Source: Frankia sp. AiPa1
GTDB lineage: Bacteria > Actinomycetota > Actinomycetes > Frankiales > Frankiaceae
Reading direction: 5' to 3'
Assembly (NCBI RefSeq): GCF_023243075.1
Contig: NZ_JALKFZ020000125.1
Location: 88,391 to 152,390 of the forward strand
DNA length: 64,000 nucleotides
The notes under the pieces are model-generated. The model was not told the DNA's origin, made no database searches, and saw nothing but the letters and a program-made list of their open reading frames with translations. The position numbers and the translations under genes were made by a program. Below are positions 45,128 to 53,645 of the stretch, piece after piece (position 1 is the stretch's first letter; each line of letters begins with the position of its first letter).

Positions 45128-45586
45128 ATGTCGGACGCGGTGGTGACCTCGGGGCCGATCGTGCTGCTCACCCGACTGTCGCGGCTCGTCCACCGGGCCA
45201 GCACGCCGGAGTTGCTGGGCATCAGCCTCAAGGACCTGGCAGCCCTCGCCTACCTGCGCGATCACGCCCGGACCACGCAGCGGGCGCTCACCGAGGGCCT
45301 GTGTATCGACGCCAACTACTGTGTTCTGCTTCTCAACGAGCTCGAGGCGGCCGGTCTGGCCGAGCGCCGCCGCGATCCGGCTGATCGTCGCCGCCATCTC
45401 GTCACCGTGACCGAGGCCGGCCGGCTCGCCCTGGAACGCGCCGAACAGGCTCAGGAGACGATCGAGGACGAGATCCTCGCCGGGCTTGACCCCGAGGAAC
45501 GCGACACCCTGACCCGACTGCTCGCCCGAGCGCTCGACGGCGCCGTGCGCCGGCCACCGGTGGAGGAGGAGCGCGCCGCGCACTGA
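45128..45586 (+). CDS. MarR-family transcriptional regulator
   Basis: 152 residues. GISLKDLAALAYLRDHARTT, LTEGLCIDANYCVLLLNELE, and the wing RRRDPADRRRHLVTVTEAGR form the MarR winged helix; helices at both ends give the dimer. Two Cys near residues 60-70 lie in the recognition region (LCIDANYCV), which could be redox sensitive, though that is speculation. Probable regulator of the divergent MFS exporter. Confidence 0.9.
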   Translation: MSDAVVTSGPIVLLTRLSRLVHRASTPELLGISLKDLAALAYLRDHARTTQRALTEGLCIDANYCVLLLNELEAAGLAERRRDPADRRRHLVTVTEAGRLALERAEQAQETIEDEILAGLDPEERDTLTRLLARALDGAVRRPPVEEERAAH

Positions 45587-45717
45587 GGCCCACCGGCACA
45601 GATGCTCGTCACTGCCTGGGCCGGGTGGGTGCCGGGTACACGTCGTGATGGCGCGGCCAGCCCATGATGGGGTCCCGCGGCCAGCCTGCTGAAGGTCCGC
45701 CCGGGAAGGCGAGGCCC

Positions 45718-45765
45718 GCCGGAGGTAGCCTCCGGCGAGTTGTCCGGAGGGCAGGTAACCTCCGC
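45718..45765 (+). promoter_or_regulatory. TetR operators upstream of the TetR gene
   Basis: GCCGGAGGTAGCCTCCGGC (45718-45736) is a perfect palindrome around TAG. GGGCAGGTAACCTCCGC (45749-45765) is a second, weaker copy matching the 46448 site at 14 of 17 bases. Two more copies lie before the downstream gene at 46417-46464. Confidence 0.75.
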
Positions 45766-45797
45766 TTGTACGCTGTGGAGGGAAGGCGGTCAGCCAA

Positions 45798-46385
45798 GTG
45801 ACTGATGCGCGGCCCATGCGGGCGAACGCCAGGGCCAACCGCGAGCGGTTGCTGGCGCAGGCCCGTGCCGCGTTGGTCGAGCATGGCACCGGCGCGTCGC
45901 TGGAGGGAATCGCACGCCAGGCCGGAGTCGGTATCGGCACCTTCTATCGTCACTTCCCGTCACGGGAGGCCCTCCTCGAAGCAGTGCTCCATGAACGTTT
46001 CGACGAACTGTCGGCGCAGGCCCGCGATCTGTCGGCCGCTTCGTCGCCGGGTCCCGCGCTGACGACCTGGCTGCGGGAGTTCATGGAGTTCGCCGGCGCC
46101 TATCGCGGGCTGACCGCCGCACTCCTGGGGACGCTGCGGGACACGTCGACCCCGCTTCACACGGCCTGCGAGGGCATGCGCACGGCCGGCGCCGCTCTCC
46201 TCGCCCGCGCGCGGGAGGCTGGCGCGATACGCGCGGATATCGACGCCATCGAACTGTTCACCATTGTCAGCGGTCTCGCCTGGGCCTGTGAGCAGACATC
46301 GACCGCTTTCCCCGGCGGTGTGGCGGCCGACCGCGTACTCCACCTCGTGCTCGAGGGCCTCACCGGCTCTCAGCCGGACGACTGA
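45798..46385 (+). CDS. TetR-family transcriptional regulator
   Basis: 195 residues, GTG start. The helix-turn-helix reads LLAQARAALVEHGTGASLEG, IARQAGVGIGTFYRHFPSRE, and the C-terminal domain is of the SACE_7040/TetR_C_11 type. Matching palindromes lie upstream of this gene and between it and the following LLM oxidoreductase. The regulon is therefore readable: it controls itself and the downstream gene. Confidence 0.95.
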   Translation: MTDARPMRANARANRERLLAQARAALVEHGTGASLEGIARQAGVGIGTFYRHFPSREALLEAVLHERFDELSAQARDLSAASSPGPALTTWLREFMEFAGAYRGLTAALLGTLRDTSTPLHTACEGMRTAGAALLARAREAGAIRADIDAIELFTIVSGLAWACEQTSTAFPGGVAADRVLHLVLEGLTGSQPDD

Positions 46386-46416
46386 CTGCCCGCTGACCCG
46401 ATCCCCCTTCTTCCCG

Positions 46417-46464
46417 GCGGAGGCTACCTCCGCTACGCTCCAACCTAGCGGAGGTAGCCTCCGC
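46417..46464 (+). promoter_or_regulatory. TetR operators upstream of the LLM gene
   Basis: GCGGAGGCTACCTCCGC (46417-46433) and GCGGAGGTAGCCTCCGC (46448-46464) are perfect 7+3+7 palindromes, 14 bp apart and 25 bp before the GTG start of the oxidoreductase. They share the core of the sites at 45718-45765. Confidence 0.75.
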
Positions 46465-46489
46465 CAAATGTTGGACAGAAGGAGAGAGC

Positions 46490-47419
46490 GTGGGCAACGT
46501 GGAGATCCGTCGGCGCCTGGGCCGGTTCGGGGTCTGGATTCCGCCGTTCGTGTTGCTGAGCACCCCGGTCGCCACCCAGCGCCGGGAGGTCGCCCGGATC
46601 GAGCGGCTCGGATATGGTTCGGTCTGGAGCGGGGAGGGTCCGCCCGACTCACCCGTCGGCAGCCGCGATGCGTTCGCCCTGTACGGCGTGCTGCTCGCCG
46701 CGACCGAGCGGATCGTCGTCGGCGTCGGTATCGCGAACATCCACGCCCGGTCCGCGATGACGATGCACACCGGCGCCGCGACCCTGGCCGAGGCGTACCC
46801 CGACCGGTTCGTGCTCGGCCTCGGGGGTCATGGGGGTGCTCGACCGCTCTCCCAGATCAGCAGCTATCTCGACGCGATGGACAAGGCCGTGCGAAGCCTC
46901 CCGCAGCTGCCGGCGCCGCCCTACCCCCGCGTTCTGGCCGCGCTCGGGCCGCGCCTGAACGAGCTCGCGCGTGAGCGTGCCGACGGCGTCCATCCGTTCC
47001 TACAACCCGTGGCGCACACGGCCGCCGTCCGCGCCACGATGGGGCCCGACCCGCTGGTCATCCCGGCCCAGGCCGTGGTCCTGGGAACCGACGGGCCGTC
47101 GGCCCGGACGGTACTGCGGACGATCCTCTCCGCCGGTCCGGACGTGGCCGCCTCGCCCTACAGTCGGCACTACCGCCGGCTTGGCTACTCCGAGACCGAC
47201 ATCCTCGAGCGCAGCGACCGCCTGATCGATGACGTCCTCGCCTGGGGTGATGAGGACACCGTCGCCGCCCGGATCACAGCCCACCTGGAGGCCGGGGCCG
47301 ACCACGTCCTGGTCGGCCCGCTCGCCGCCGACCTGACCGGCATAGTCGACCAGCTCGAACGGCTCGCCCCCCGCCTCCAGCCGACCTTGGCGGCTGGACA
47401 GCACCCGAGCAACCCCTGA
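46490..47419 (+). CDS. LLM-class F420-dependent oxidoreductase
   Basis: 309 residues from a GTG behind AAGGAGAG. TIGR03620-type features are RFGVWIPPFVLLSTPVATQR, GYGSVWSGEGPPDSP, VGVGIANIHARSAMTMHTGA, RFVLGLGGHGG and RVLAALGPRLNELARERADG. It is a paralog of the 41943-42821 gene. Expression is most likely controlled by the TetR gene upstream through the double operator. Confidence 0.9.
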   Translation: MGNVEIRRRLGRFGVWIPPFVLLSTPVATQRREVARIERLGYGSVWSGEGPPDSPVGSRDAFALYGVLLAATERIVVGVGIANIHARSAMTMHTGAATLAEAYPDRFVLGLGGHGGARPLSQISSYLDAMDKAVRSLPQLPAPPYPRVLAALGPRLNELARERADGVHPFLQPVAHTAAVRATMGPDPLVIPAQAVVLGTDGPSARTVLRTILSAGPDVAASPYSRHYRRLGYSETDILERSDRLIDDVLAWGDEDTVAARITAHLEAGADHVLVGPLAADLTGIVDQLERLAPRLQPTLAAGQHPSNP

Positions 47420-47420
47420 C

Positions 47421-47534
47421 CTGCCCCTGGTCATCGGCGGGGTCGGGCACCGGCAGTTCCTCAGGGAGTGGGCCGAGGTACACATGCCCGAGGTCGACGC
47501 GGCCCGCGCGGAGTACGACCGCAGCCACGGCTGA
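47421..47534 (+). other. Unassigned C-terminal gene fragment
   Basis: Immediately after the LLM stop, one frame reads LPLVIGGVGHRQFLREWAEV, HMPEVDAARAEYDRSHG and stops (47532-47534). It looks like a real protein tail but has no start and no family I can name. Possibly a relic of a deleted gene. Confidence 0.3.
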
Positions 47535-47621
47535 CCACGCCGGCCCGGCCCGCGCGGATCGGCCCCGCGCCGGGCAGGGCGGGCCAGCCGAAGCCGCCGG
47601 GATCAGGAGCGAGCCGGTGGT

Positions 47622-48251
47622 TCAGAAGCGGAGGTCGTCCCAGTGGATGGTGACCGGTATCGGGTTGCTGACCTGCGGCGGCGAACCGGTCTCGTCCTTC
47701 AGGAAGGTGCCGAGATGCTTGTAGCGCGTGGTCGCCCGATCAAGACCATAGCGTTCGATACTCGTGACGCCCTCGTTGTCGAGGCGGGCGATCCAGTAGT
47801 GCGCTATACCCGCCCTGGCGTATTCGCCCAGCTTGTCCGTCGTGTCCTGGGTCTCCGAGCCTGGCGACACGATCTCGATGACGAGCAGCGCATGCTCCGC
47901 GCGCAGGCGTTCCCCTGCGGCACGGTCGAGGCATCGGTAAAGAACGACGTCCGGGCGGCGGTTGAGCAGGGGAACGTCTCGTAGCCGCAGATCGACATCG
48001 CTGTTCACGGTCAGGCATTCATGGCCACGGTCCATCGCGCGACGAGCGTGACGTTCCAGGACGTTCGCCAGGCGGCGCCCGGCGGTCTGGTGATCAGGGG
48101 TGGGGGCCTCGCAGAAGGCGACGTACCCATCGACGATCTCGATCGCCCGCGCGACGTCCTCGGGAAGTGCCTCGTACTCCGCCGCGGTCACCCGCGCCGG
48201 CTGGGGCCGCAGGCCGCGCAGCCAGCTGTCCTCCGGCAGGGAGGTCGTCAT
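47622..48251 (-). CDS. Uma2-family putative nuclease
   Basis: 209 residues. The restriction-endonuclease-like core shows NRRPDVVLYRCLD, ALLVIEIVSPGSETQDTTDK and YARAGIAHYWIARLD, which are the D, E-x-(V) and K elements of the PD-(D/E)xK fold typical of Uma2/DUF820 proteins. These are abundant in actinobacteria and cyanobacteria, function poorly known. It is divergent from the SPFH gene. The C-terminus IPVTIHWDDLRF is family-like. Confidence 0.9.
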   Translation of the reverse strand: MTTSLPEDSWLRGLRPQPARVTAAEYEALPEDVARAIEIVDGYVAFCEAPTPDHQTAGRRLANVLERHARRAMDRGHECLTVNSDVDLRLRDVPLLNRRPDVVLYRCLDRAAGERLRAEHALLVIEIVSPGSETQDTTDKLGEYARAGIAHYWIARLDNEGVTSIERYGLDRATTRYKHLGTFLKDETGSPPQVSNPIPVTIHWDDLRF

Positions 48252-48273
48252 CGCCGCTTCCTCTGGTCAGTGC

Positions 48274-48315
48274 GGTGCCGTTCGCTACGGTGCCGTTCGC
48301 TACGGTGCCGCTCGA
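48274..48315 (+). repeat. 15-bp tandem repeat in the Uma2/SPFH intergenic region
   Basis: GGTGCCGTTCGCTAC occurs twice exactly, followed by GGTGCCGCTCG (about 2.7 units). It lies about 20 bp upstream of the Uma2 start, where copy-number change would alter promoter spacing. Nothing else was recognised in 48252-48524. Confidence 0.7.
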
Positions 48316-48524
48316 TCGGGAGGCATCTGTCGATCTCCGTCCAGCATAGTGCCGGGCTGGCCGGCCCTCGGGCCGCCCGGCACCGCGCTCGGCTTCCCAC
48401 AACGGCGCGAGCTGGAGCGATCCGGAGCGATCCGGAGTCAACCGGTCGTTGCGACGGGATAGGGTGCCGTCGGTGGACGCGGGCGGCGTCGCACCTGGCG
48501 GGACGGCGGGGAGGCGACGGGCGC

Positions 48525-49703
48525 GTGGGTGTCTTCGACAGGATCCGCGGCGAGTTTATCGACATCATCGAATGGACCGACGACAGCCGGGACACGATCG
48601 TCTGGCGCTTCCCGCGCTACGAGAACGAGATCAAGATGGGCGCCAAACTCACGGTCCGCGAGTCCCAGGCGGCCGTCTTCGTCAACGAGGGCCAGGTCGC
48701 CGACTCCTACCAGCCGGGCCTGTACACCCTCGAGACGCGCAACATGCCGATCCTGTCCACGCTCAAGGGCTGGAAGTACGGCTTCGACTCGCCGTTCAAG
48801 GCCGAGGTGTACTTCGTCAACACCCGGCAGTTCACCGACCTGAAGTGGGGCACGCAGAACCCGGTCATCGTCCGCGATCCGGAGTTCGGCATGGTCCGGC
48901 TGCGGGCGTTCGGCACGTTCGCGCTGCGGGTGGTCGATCCGCCGGCGCTGCTGCGCGAACTCGCCGGCACGGACCCGCAGTTCCGCACCGAGGAGGTCGC
49001 CGAATACCTGCGGCAACTCATCGTCGGGCGCCTCGGTACGGCGCTCGCGACAGCGCGGGTGCCGATGCTGGACCTCGCCACCCAGCAGGGCACGATCGGC
49101 GACGCGCTCGCCGCGGCACTGAGCAAGGAACTTGCCCCGGTGGGCTTTGCGATCCCGACGTTCGTCATCGAGAACATCTCGCTGCCGCCCGAGGTCGAGG
49201 CGGCGATCGACCGGCGCAGTCAGATGGGCATCGTCGGAAACCTCGATCAGTACACGCAGTTCCAGACCGCGCAGGCCATCGAGGCCGCCGCCCGCAACCA
49301 GGGCGGGGCCGGCGAGGGCCTGGGCATCGGCCTCGGCATGGCGCTCGGCCAGCGAGCCGCGGGCACCGCGGGCGCCCCCGGTGCGCCGCAGCCGTACCAG
49401 CCGTACCCAGGCCAGGGCCAGGGCGGCCAGCCGAACCAGGGACAGCCGCCGGCCGCACCGCCCGCCGGGCCGCCCATTCCCCCGCCGCTACCGACAGCGG
49501 AGCAGTGGTTCGTCGGGGTGAACGGCCAGCGGCTCGGCCCGTTCGACCGCGGCCAGCTCGGGCAGCGGGCCGCGGCCGGCGAGGTGCGACACGACACGCT
49601 GATCTGGACGGCCGGCATGGCGCAGTGGACCCCGGCGGGCCAGGTGGCGGAGGTGGCGCCGCTGCTCGCCAACGTACCGCCGCCACTGCCACCCCAGGCC
49701 TGA
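48525..49703 (+). CDS. SPFH-domain protein with C-terminal GYF_2 domain
   Basis: 392 residues from a GTG with GGGGAGG upstream. The SPFH (virion-core/YdjI-like) domain runs from about residue 1 to 250: FIDIIEWTDDSRDTIVWRFP, AVFVNEGQVADSYQPGLYTL, FGTFALRVVDPPALLRELAG. Then comes a Gln/Pro/Gly-rich linker (PYQPYPGQGQGGQPNQGQPP) and a GYF_2/DUF4339 module (WFVGVNGQRLGPFDRGQLGQ, IWTAGMAQWTPAGQ). SPFH proteins build membrane-surface scaffolds; GYF_2 modules bind peptides. The zinc-ribbon gene follows at 90 bp, the YdjI/YdjG-type pairing. Confidence 0.9.
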   Translation: MGVFDRIRGEFIDIIEWTDDSRDTIVWRFPRYENEIKMGAKLTVRESQAAVFVNEGQVADSYQPGLYTLETRNMPILSTLKGWKYGFDSPFKAEVYFVNTRQFTDLKWGTQNPVIVRDPEFGMVRLRAFGTFALRVVDPPALLRELAGTDPQFRTEEVAEYLRQLIVGRLGTALATARVPMLDLATQQGTIGDALAAALSKELAPVGFAIPTFVIENISLPPEVEAAIDRRSQMGIVGNLDQYTQFQTAQAIEAAARNQGGAGEGLGIGLGMALGQRAAGTAGAPGAPQPYQPYPGQGQGGQPNQGQPPAAPPAGPPIPPPLPTAEQWFVGVNGQRLGPFDRGQLGQRAAAGEVRHDTLIWTAGMAQWTPAGQVAEVAPLLANVPPPLPPQA

Positions 49704-49792
49704 CGACGATGGCCTGACGACGATGAGCAGTACTTCGACGGGCAGGTGCCGGTCGAGGGGATCGGCGCGGGTGACACCGCCGTGGGGGACGA

Positions 49793-50941
49793 ATGACGAA
49801 CCAGCCTGATCAGCGGGCGCCGGTCGGCGCGACGACGTACCCGTGCGGCGGCTGTGGGGCACGCCTGGAGTTCGCCCCGGGCGAGACCGCCCTGCGCTGC
49901 CCGTACTGCGGTTTCCGCCAGGAGATCGCCGCTCCCGCCCGGCAGATCCGCGAGATCGCGTACTCCGACCTGGGCACGTTGCCGCGCAAGCCGGTCGGCA
50001 GCATCGGCGCGTACGTCTTCGTCTGCCAGCGCTGCGCGGCCAGGACCGAGACGAACGAGACCGCGAGCGTCTGCCAGTTCTGCGCGGCGCCGCTGGTGAT
50101 CGACCCGGCGGCCTCGGGGCAGATCGTGCCCGAGGGCGTGCTGCCGTTCGGGCTCGACCGCGGTGCCGTCCGCACCGCCGTGCGCGGCTGGACGTCGTCG
50201 CGCTGGTTCGCGCCCAAGGCATTGAAGAAGGTCACCGAGACCGAGTCGATGAAGAGCACCTACCTGCCGCACTGGACGTACGACGCGCGGACGGAGTCGG
50301 ACTACACCGGCCAGCGCGGTGAGCACTACTGGGTCACCGAGACCTACACCGACGGCGACGGCAACCGGCAGACCCGGCAGGTACAGCGCACCCGCTGGTA
50401 TTCGGCGCACGGCCAGGTGACGCGCGCCTTCGATGACGTGCTGGTTCCCGGCAGCACGGTGCTGCCGGGCAAGCAACTCGACGACCTCGCGCCCTGGCCA
50501 CTCCCGCAGGCCGTGGCGTACCAGCCGGAATTCCTGGCCGGCCACTTCGCGCTGCGCTACGACGTCGAACCGGAGGCCGGTTTCACCGAGGCCCGCGACC
50601 GGATGGCACCGGTCATCACCGAGGACTGCCGCCGCGACATCGGCGGCGACGTCCAGCAGGTGACCTCGGTCGACACCCGCCATCACGACGTCACCTTCAA
50701 GCTGATGCTGCTGCCGGTGTGGATAGCGACCTATATCTACGCCGGCCGCTCCTGGCAGATCCTCGTCAACGGCCGCACGGGCGAGGTGCACGGCGAGCGC
50801 CCCTGGAGCAAGGCCAAGATCGCCCTCGCGGTGCTCGCCGCCTTGATCGTGCTCGCCGTCATCGTCTACGTCGTGGCGGCGCACGGCAGTTCGGGCCAAC
50901 ACGCCCGCCGGACTGCCGTGCCCACCCCCAACCGCCGCTGA
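49793..50941 (+). CDS. Zinc-ribbon protein with C-terminal membrane helix
   Basis: 382 residues. Two zinc ribbons, YPCGGCGARLEF...LRCPYCG (residues ~17-43) and FVCQRCAARTE...SVCQFCAAP, are followed by a long beta-rich domain (STYLPHWTYDARTESDYTGQ, HHDVTFKLMLLPVWIATYIY) and one C-terminal helix (IALAVLAALIVLAVIVYVVA). It resembles YdjG-like zinc-ribbon membrane proteins that partner SPFH proteins. It probably anchors the SPFH protein or senses envelope stress; inferred. Confidence 0.85.
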   Translation: MTNQPDQRAPVGATTYPCGGCGARLEFAPGETALRCPYCGFRQEIAAPARQIREIAYSDLGTLPRKPVGSIGAYVFVCQRCAARTETNETASVCQFCAAPLVIDPAASGQIVPEGVLPFGLDRGAVRTAVRGWTSSRWFAPKALKKVTETESMKSTYLPHWTYDARTESDYTGQRGEHYWVTETYTDGDGNRQTRQVQRTRWYSAHGQVTRAFDDVLVPGSTVLPGKQLDDLAPWPLPQAVAYQPEFLAGHFALRYDVEPEAGFTEARDRMAPVITEDCRRDIGGDVQQVTSVDTRHHDVTFKLMLLPVWIATYIYAGRSWQILVNGRTGEVHGERPWSKAKIALAVLAALIVLAVIVYVVAAHGSSGQHARRTAVPTPNRR

Positions 50942-50950
50942 CCCGCCGGC

Positions 50951-51613
50951 CTACCTGTTGACGATGCTCTTCAGGGTCAGATTCGGATCCACCGCACACC
51001 GGTCGATGTACAGGTAGAAGTTCACTTTCTGCTGGTCATCCAGGGCCATCAGGATCTGTGCCTGGCGGTCGCTCCTCATGTGCACGTAGTCATTGCACGT
51101 TGTGTCGAGAAGGCCCCCGCCGCTGCCATCGCCCGCGGTACTCCACCACAGCACGCTGCCCAGCAGCAGCGCGGCGAGGGCACCACCATTGATGATCAGA
51201 TTTCGGCGCATCACCGGCGAGGGCGTGGGGACTATCGGTGCGAGCGGCGGTGCCCCCGGCGCGGTGGCGGCGCGCACCGTCCGCACTCGCTCAAGGAGGT
51301 GGTGGGGCGACTCGTGGAAGCCGCCGCCCAGGTAGACGTTCACCGTGTGCGCCGCCCACAACGGCAGGGTGAGCAGGACGAACCATCCCCAGCCAGCGAA
51401 CACGCCGAGCAGGACCAGGACCACGACGGCCTGCGCGATCGCGATCGCGGCCCAGATCAGATTCGGATTCCGCGCCGGGCTCGCGACCCACCCCGGCAGC
51501 GGCTGCCGGGCGGCTGCCGCCAGCCCGGAAGCGGCGGACGCGGCGACAGCGGGTGGGGGCGCGGACCCACCGGACAGAGATTCATGATCATCGCGAGGTG
51601 CGGGCATGGACAT
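50951..51613 (-). CDS. Two-helix membrane protein of unknown function
   Basis: 220 residues from the ATG at 51613. A disordered Ala/Pro/Ser-rich head precedes a membrane hairpin (LIWAAIAIAQAVVVLVLLGV, GWGWFVLLTLPLWAAHTVNV) followed by YLGGGFHESPHHLLERVR, as in 2TM-domain proteins. A second hydrophobic segment (LIINGGALAALLLGSVLWW) leads to an outside tail with Cys residues (TTCNDYVH, IDRCAVDP) that could form a disulphide. Convergent with the zinc-ribbon gene. Confidence 0.75.
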   Translation of the reverse strand: MSMPAPRDDHESLSGGSAPPPAVAASAASGLAAAARQPLPGWVASPARNPNLIWAAIAIAQAVVVLVLLGVFAGWGWFVLLTLPLWAAHTVNVYLGGGFHESPHHLLERVRTVRAATAPGAPPLAPIVPTPSPVMRRNLIINGGALAALLLGSVLWWSTAGDGSGGGLLDTTCNDYVHMRSDRQAQILMALDDQQKVNFYLYIDRCAVDPNLTLKSIVNR

Positions 51614-52037
51614 GGCGGCTCCATCGGAACGAGGTCGGTTGACGAGTTCGGTTGACGAGTTCGGCTGGCGGGCCGCGCGACGAGTGCCCGCCGGGCAGCC
51701 GACGGACAGCAGGGTGGTGCTGGCGACGACCGAGCCACCGGCCGCCGCGGCGACGTGACATGACGTGCCGTGCCGTGGTCCTTGCCGACCAGCGCCGCCG
51801 TACATCGATGGCAGCCGCGGGAAGCGGACCGATACGGGGTGGCGATCGGGAGCCGAGCCAACGACCGATGATCAACCGGCTGCCGGAGCCGGCCGCGGAC
51901 ACCGGACAGCCCGCTTCGGTAGATTGCTTATGGTAATTTACCGTTGTATTTTTACGGTCCGAGTATGCAGACGCGGACTGGATCGGTCAACGGGGGGCAC
52001 ATCGATGACGATCGGGGGGGTGATGGGAGGGCTTGTC
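51614..52037. other. Gene-free interval with a short tandem duplication
   Basis: I see no gene. GGTTGACGAGTTC is duplicated in tandem near 51637-51663. An AT-rich segment (GGTAATTTACCGTTGTATTT, about 51932-51951) probably contains the promoter of the XRE gene. Confidence 0.4.
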
Positions 52038-52886
52038 ATGACGACGAACGCGGTCCTTGCCCGCCGCCGGATCGCGCGCGGCCTGCGCCGGTACCGGCAG
52101 CGCGCCGGTCTGACCATCGAGGAGCTGGCGCGCGCGCTGGAGTGCTCCGGGGCGAAGATCAGCCGGATGGAGACCGGCATAGCCGGCGTCCGCCTGCACG
52201 ACCTGCCCCCACTTGCCCGGGCCGTCGGACTCGACGACACCGAGCTCGCCGAGCTGACCGAGCTCACCCGGCGCGCGCGGGCCAAGGAGTGGTGGCACGA
52301 GTTCACCGACCTGGTGCCGCCCGACTCCGCCACCTTCTGCGGCCTGGAGGACGGCGCGGACCGCGTCCGCATACACACGACGTCCCTGGTCCCCGGGCTG
52401 TTGCAGACCGTCGACTACGCCAGGGCGCTGCTCGGCACGGCGCACGACGCCACCCAGCCCGTGCGGGAACGTCGACTCACGCTGCGGCTGCGTCGCCAGC
52501 ATGTCCTCGATCGGGATAGTCCCCCGGCGATGACCGTGCTCCTGGACGAAGCGGTGCTGCACCGGGAGATCGGCGGCCCGGAGGTGGCCGCCGGGCAGTG
52601 GCGGCACGTCCTGCACCGGATAGAGACCAGCGGCGTGCGGGTGAGGGTCATTCCGTTCACCGCGCCGGTCCATCAGGCCGAGGGCGTCACGTTCACGATC
52701 TTCGATTTCGACCATGAAGACCTCACTCCCGTGGTCTACGCCGAGCAGCCGGTCCAGAACCTCTTCGTCGACGATCCCGAGTCGGTCGATGCCTACTCGG
52801 CGGCATTGGACGCCGCCGAGCAGGCCGCCGCGTCCGCGAAGGAATCACTGGCGATGATCAGTGCTCGGGCCGGCGGTGGGCGGTGA
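52038..52886 (+). CDS. XRE-family regulator with DUF5753 domain
   Basis: 282 residues from an ATG with GGGAGG seven bases upstream; an earlier ATG at 52005 is possible. The N-terminal helix-turn-helix reads RRYRQRAGLTIEELARALEC, SGAKISRMETGIAGVRLHDL. The DUF5753 domain follows (TTSLVPGLLQTVDYARALLG, HREIGGPEVAAGQWRHVLHR, IDFDHEDLTPVVYAE-like FDFDHEDLTPVVYAE). In actinobacteria these regulators pair with small DUF397 proteins, as here with the convergent neighbour. The role is often developmental or stress-related. Confidence 0.9.
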   Translation: MTTNAVLARRRIARGLRRYRQRAGLTIEELARALECSGAKISRMETGIAGVRLHDLPPLARAVGLDDTELAELTELTRRARAKEWWHEFTDLVPPDSATFCGLEDGADRVRIHTTSLVPGLLQTVDYARALLGTAHDATQPVRERRLTLRLRRQHVLDRDSPPAMTVLLDEAVLHREIGGPEVAAGQWRHVLHRIETSGVRVRVIPFTAPVHQAEGVTFTIFDFDHEDLTPVVYAEQPVQNLFVDDPESVDAYSAALDAAEQAAASAKESLAMISARAGGGR

Positions 52887-52915
52887 CGGCGGCCCTGCCC
52901 GCACCGCCCAGCGGA

Positions 52916-53185
52916 CTACCGGGCCCGCAGCGCGTCGAACTCGTCGTTGCGGACGCCGAGCAGAAATACCTCCCATTCACGGGGCGTGAAACGGAGAACC
53001 GGCCCGTCCGGATCCTTCGAGTCGCGGACGCTCACCTCGCCAGGCGCGAACGCGACATCAACGCAGGTCATGTCCACTCCCCTGGAGAAGCTGCTGTGCC
53101 GCCAGGACGGCGGCACCGATTCCGGACCGGTGATCGCCCGGACGGTGGGAGCGGGCGGCAGGCTGGTCCGCAGGCTGTTCGACAT
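52916..53185 (-). CDS. DUF397 protein
   Basis: 89 residues. After a 25-residue head comes the DUF397 core: WRHSSFSRGVDMTCVDVAFA, VSVRDSKDPDGPVLRFTPRE, WEVFLLGVRNDEFD. DUF397 proteins form pairs with XRE/DUF5753 regulators, several of which behave like toxin-antitoxin-type or sporulation switches. Here the two genes face each other with 29 bp between their stops, unlike the more common tandem order. Confidence 0.9.
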   Translation of the reverse strand: MSNSLRTSLPPAPTVRAITGPESVPPSWRHSSFSRGVDMTCVDVAFAPGEVSVRDSKDPDGPVLRFTPREWEVFLLGVRNDEFDALRAR

Positions 53186-53645
53186 GTTTCTTCCTCCGGA
53201 GTGAGCGGGGCTGAGTGGGGTGCACGGAGCTGTGCCTGCTGTCCCGCCATCGGAGAGCGGGGCGGCCGGTCAGATATCGCCACCTGTGCGCCGCATCGAC
53301 CGCGGCGTCGCTCCGGCTGGCTGGTGGCCTGTCGAGCACACCGGAAATCCCGAGAAACACCCAGACTGGGCGATCCAGGCCGATCGGCCCCCTGGTCAGC
53401 GCAGGGCGGCCCACCCTGTGCTGGCACAGCGTCGCGATCGGCGGATCCCGCGGTTACGCTCGCCCAGCGGTCGAAGGGCCCATGCCGGCGCGTCACGTTC
53501 TATTCACGGGCGAGGACGCCCGTTTTCCACCACCAGGTGTTCAGCCGGCCGCCCGGTTCCTTTACGGCTGGTTTTCATGCTGCCCCGGCAGCACCTTTTC
53601 ACCGCCTGCGTGACCAGCACGCGCGCGCCATGTATGGGGGAATGC
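53186..53645. other. Gene-free interval upstream of the kinase
   Basis: No gene, RNA or repeat was recognised except the 6+2+6 palindrome CTGTGCTGGCACAG (53416-53429). Open frames here lack family resemblance. It presumably contains the promoter of the kinase gene. Confidence 0.35.

Noticed and set aside
49247..50902. 551-codon minus-strand frame opposite SPFH and zinc-ribbon genes
   Set aside because: It overlaps two well-supported plus-strand genes and has no family motifs.
53058..53645. Possible extra gene upstream of the kinase (in-frame extension from 53220)
   Set aside because: The 142 extra codons lack family resemblance, and the ATG at 53646 gives a normal kinase N-terminus with a purine-rich site upstream.
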